Assembly (NCBI RefSeq): GCF_000474745.1
Contig: NZ_ASJR01000016.1
Coordinates: 1 to 49,576 of the forward strand
Direction of reading: 5' to 3'
DNA length: 49,576 bases
DNA from: Chitinivibrio alkaliphilus ACht1
GTDB taxonomy: Bacteria > Fibrobacterota > Chitinivibrionia > Chitinivibrionales > Chitinivibrionaceae
The position numbers and the translations under genes are program-made. Under the pieces are notes generated by a model. The model was not told where the DNA came from, searched no databases, and worked only from the letters and a program-made list of their open reading frames with translations. Shown piece by piece: positions 48,602 to 49,576 of this stretch (its first letter is position 1; the number at the start of each line of letters is the position of its first letter).

Positions 48602-49498
48602 TTATTCGAATAAAAGTTTTTTGTTCCGCAAAAGCCATTTGCCATGACTTTGCTGCGCCGTTCGGAGGAGGAGGTTGTCTCTGTCTTTCTGAGGGTCTAT
48701 GGCAATTGCTTTTTCGAGCATTTTGCCAAAGGTATCCCTGTCTTCTTCAGCGTAAGCTATTGCCAGGGCGTAGTTAATATATGTGGCGGGTCGAGGAGTT
48801 TTGGCGGTTTCAGTGGCTTTCTGAAAGTAGTATTTTGCCGAATCAAGGCTTCCACCCATGGAGGTTGGCAGGGTGGCGTAATAGGTAATAAGAAAATCTT
48901 TCAAGGCGCCATTTCCATAGTTGGGGGAGTGGTCTCGAATCGCAGATAATAGGCGGCGGGCGTTGGGCATGGAAAGGGCAAGGCGCATGTTTCGCGGGTT
49001 TTGTCGAAAGGCACCCATCCACGATATGGCAGCCCAGTAAAGGAGGTCAATGTCGGAGGAGTCTACCAAAGCCAGAAGGGAGTCTGCATTAGAAGAGAGA
49101 CCGCGCATGAATTGAGGGTTTTCCATAGATAGTCCCGTGATGGCATAGGTGCGTCCGCGGAGGTAATGTTTTTTTGCCCGGGTGCGGAGGGCTGCTGCTT
49201 TGGCGCTGTCTGTGTAAACAAGGGTATCTGCGGGGAGGTCAAGATAGAGATAGCTGTACGAGGTATATCCTTGGGCAAGGGTAAGGTAGAGGTTTTTGTT
49301 TTCTGGTGATAGGGGGATAAGGCTTTCGTACATTTTCAGAGCAAAGGGAAGAGCGGATTCAATAAACGCGGGGTCGTCATCGCTTTGAAAAACATTCTGC
49401 TCTTGAGTAGTTACTTGGTCTACTAAGGAGGTGTTGATGCGTCGTGTACAGGAAAATAGAATGAGTAATAGAGTACAAAGGGTAAAGTGGGTACGCAT
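48602..49498 (-). CDS. TatT-like TRAP-transporter accessory lipoprotein
   Basis: A 298-residue lipoprotein with signal peptide MRTHFTLCTLLLILFSC (cysteine at about 17). It has helical repeats: FALKMYESLIPLSPENKNLYLTLAQGYTSYSYLYLD, YLRGRTYAITGL, WAAISWMGAFRQNPRNMRLALSMPNARRLLS, YGNGALKDFLITYYATLPTSMGGSLDSAKYYFQKA and FGKMLEKAIAIDPQKDRDNLLL. The 'GAL..F..T.YA..P..MGG....A..YF..A' region is characteristic of the TatT (TRAP-T) family, TPR-like trimeric lipoproteins that accompany TRAP substrate-binding proteins. No TRAP permease or binding protein is present in the window. I start at ATG 49498; the frame goes on to a TTG at 49513. Confidence 0.82.
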   Translation of the reverse strand: MRTHFTLCTLLLILFSCTRRINTSLVDQVTTQEQNVFQSDDDPAFIESALPFALKMYESLIPLSPENKNLYLTLAQGYTSYSYLYLDLPADTLVYTDSAKAAALRTRAKKHYLRGRTYAITGLSMENPQFMRGLSSNADSLLALVDSSDIDLLYWAAISWMGAFRQNPRNMRLALSMPNARRLLSAIRDHSPNYGNGALKDFLITYYATLPTSMGGSLDSAKYYFQKATETAKTPRPATYINYALAIAYAEEDRDTFGKMLEKAIAIDPQKDRDNLLLRTAQQSHGKWLLRNKKLLFE

Positions 49499-49576
49499 GA
49501 GTACGTCGTCCAAAGAAGGAGGTTGGTTGTATCAGAAAATATACTGTGGGGTACGATCTGTGGAGAAAATGGTACA

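Overview
The window reads as chromosomal DNA from a Gram-negative, flagellated, probably anaerobic bacterium. Support comes from lpxK (lipid A), an outer-membrane secretin, a TonB-dependent receptor, beta-barrel proteins, lipoproteins and a flagellin with a sigma-28 promoter. Flavodoxin, an HmuS/CobN-type anaerobic heme operon and the Fibrobacteres-like mix of type IV pilus, PorV-like barrel/TPR and beta-helix proteins suggest the Fibrobacteres/Chitinivibrio neighbourhood. That placement is an impression, not a database result. No tRNA, rRNA, CRISPR array, insertion sequence or prophage gene was recognised. Two genes carry a +1 frameshift at a 7-base homopolymer and one lipoprotein gene carries an in-frame amber codon, so either sequencing error or gene decay is present.

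Layout. 1-2.1 kb: a ZIP metal transporter faces a flavodoxin/DUF2023/unknown operon. 2.4-15.7 kb: a type IV pilus locus. A prepilin with a structured leader and its own terminator comes first, then a PilM-PilN fusion, PilO, a small protein, PilP, PilQ with an extra NTF2-like tail, PilT, PilB, PilC, a frameshifted SurA-like protein, a second large prepilin, a HAMP membrane protein and a GspG-like protein without a prepilin leader. 15.8-25.6 kb: a heme/iron acquisition operon (YezD-like protein, HmuR-type receptor, HmuY-type lipoprotein, DUF2162 membrane protein, ExbB-like protein, DUF2149 protein, HmuS/CobN-type chelatase). 25.7-30.9 kb, minus strand: an amber-interrupted lipoprotein gene, a TRL-like lipoprotein, and an operon of two paralogous beta-helix proteins and a PorV-like barrel fused to TPRs. 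31-33.7 kb: ddl and glyS. 33.9-37.6 kb: a receiver-histidine kinase, a response regulator and a CheA-like kinase. 37.6-40.1 kb, minus: the overlapping operon lpxK - SH3 membrane protein - ruvX - rsmI. 40.2-45.0 kb, plus: folK, tatD (frameshifted), fmdB-type zinc ribbon, obg, yicC, rpoZ, coaBC. 45-49.5 kb: dnaA, an outer-membrane barrel, a short MerR regulator, flagellin and a TatT-like lipoprotein.

How the parts fit. The pilus genes cover platform (PilC), motors (PilB, PilT), alignment complex (PilM-N, O, P), secretin (PilQ) and pilins, so the set is nearly a complete machine; no prepilin peptidase is present. The heme operon brings a surface heme binder, an outer-membrane receptor, a membrane-anchored chelatase-like enzyme and its own ExbB/ExbD-like motor candidate. 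A TTAG-N6-CTAA dyad lies in front of both the heme operon and the flavodoxin operon, which suggests a shared iron-responsive regulator. The most promising leads are this heme system with its shared dyad, the secretin/NTF2 fusion, the beta-helix/barrel-TPR operon, and the structured leader of the pilin gene.
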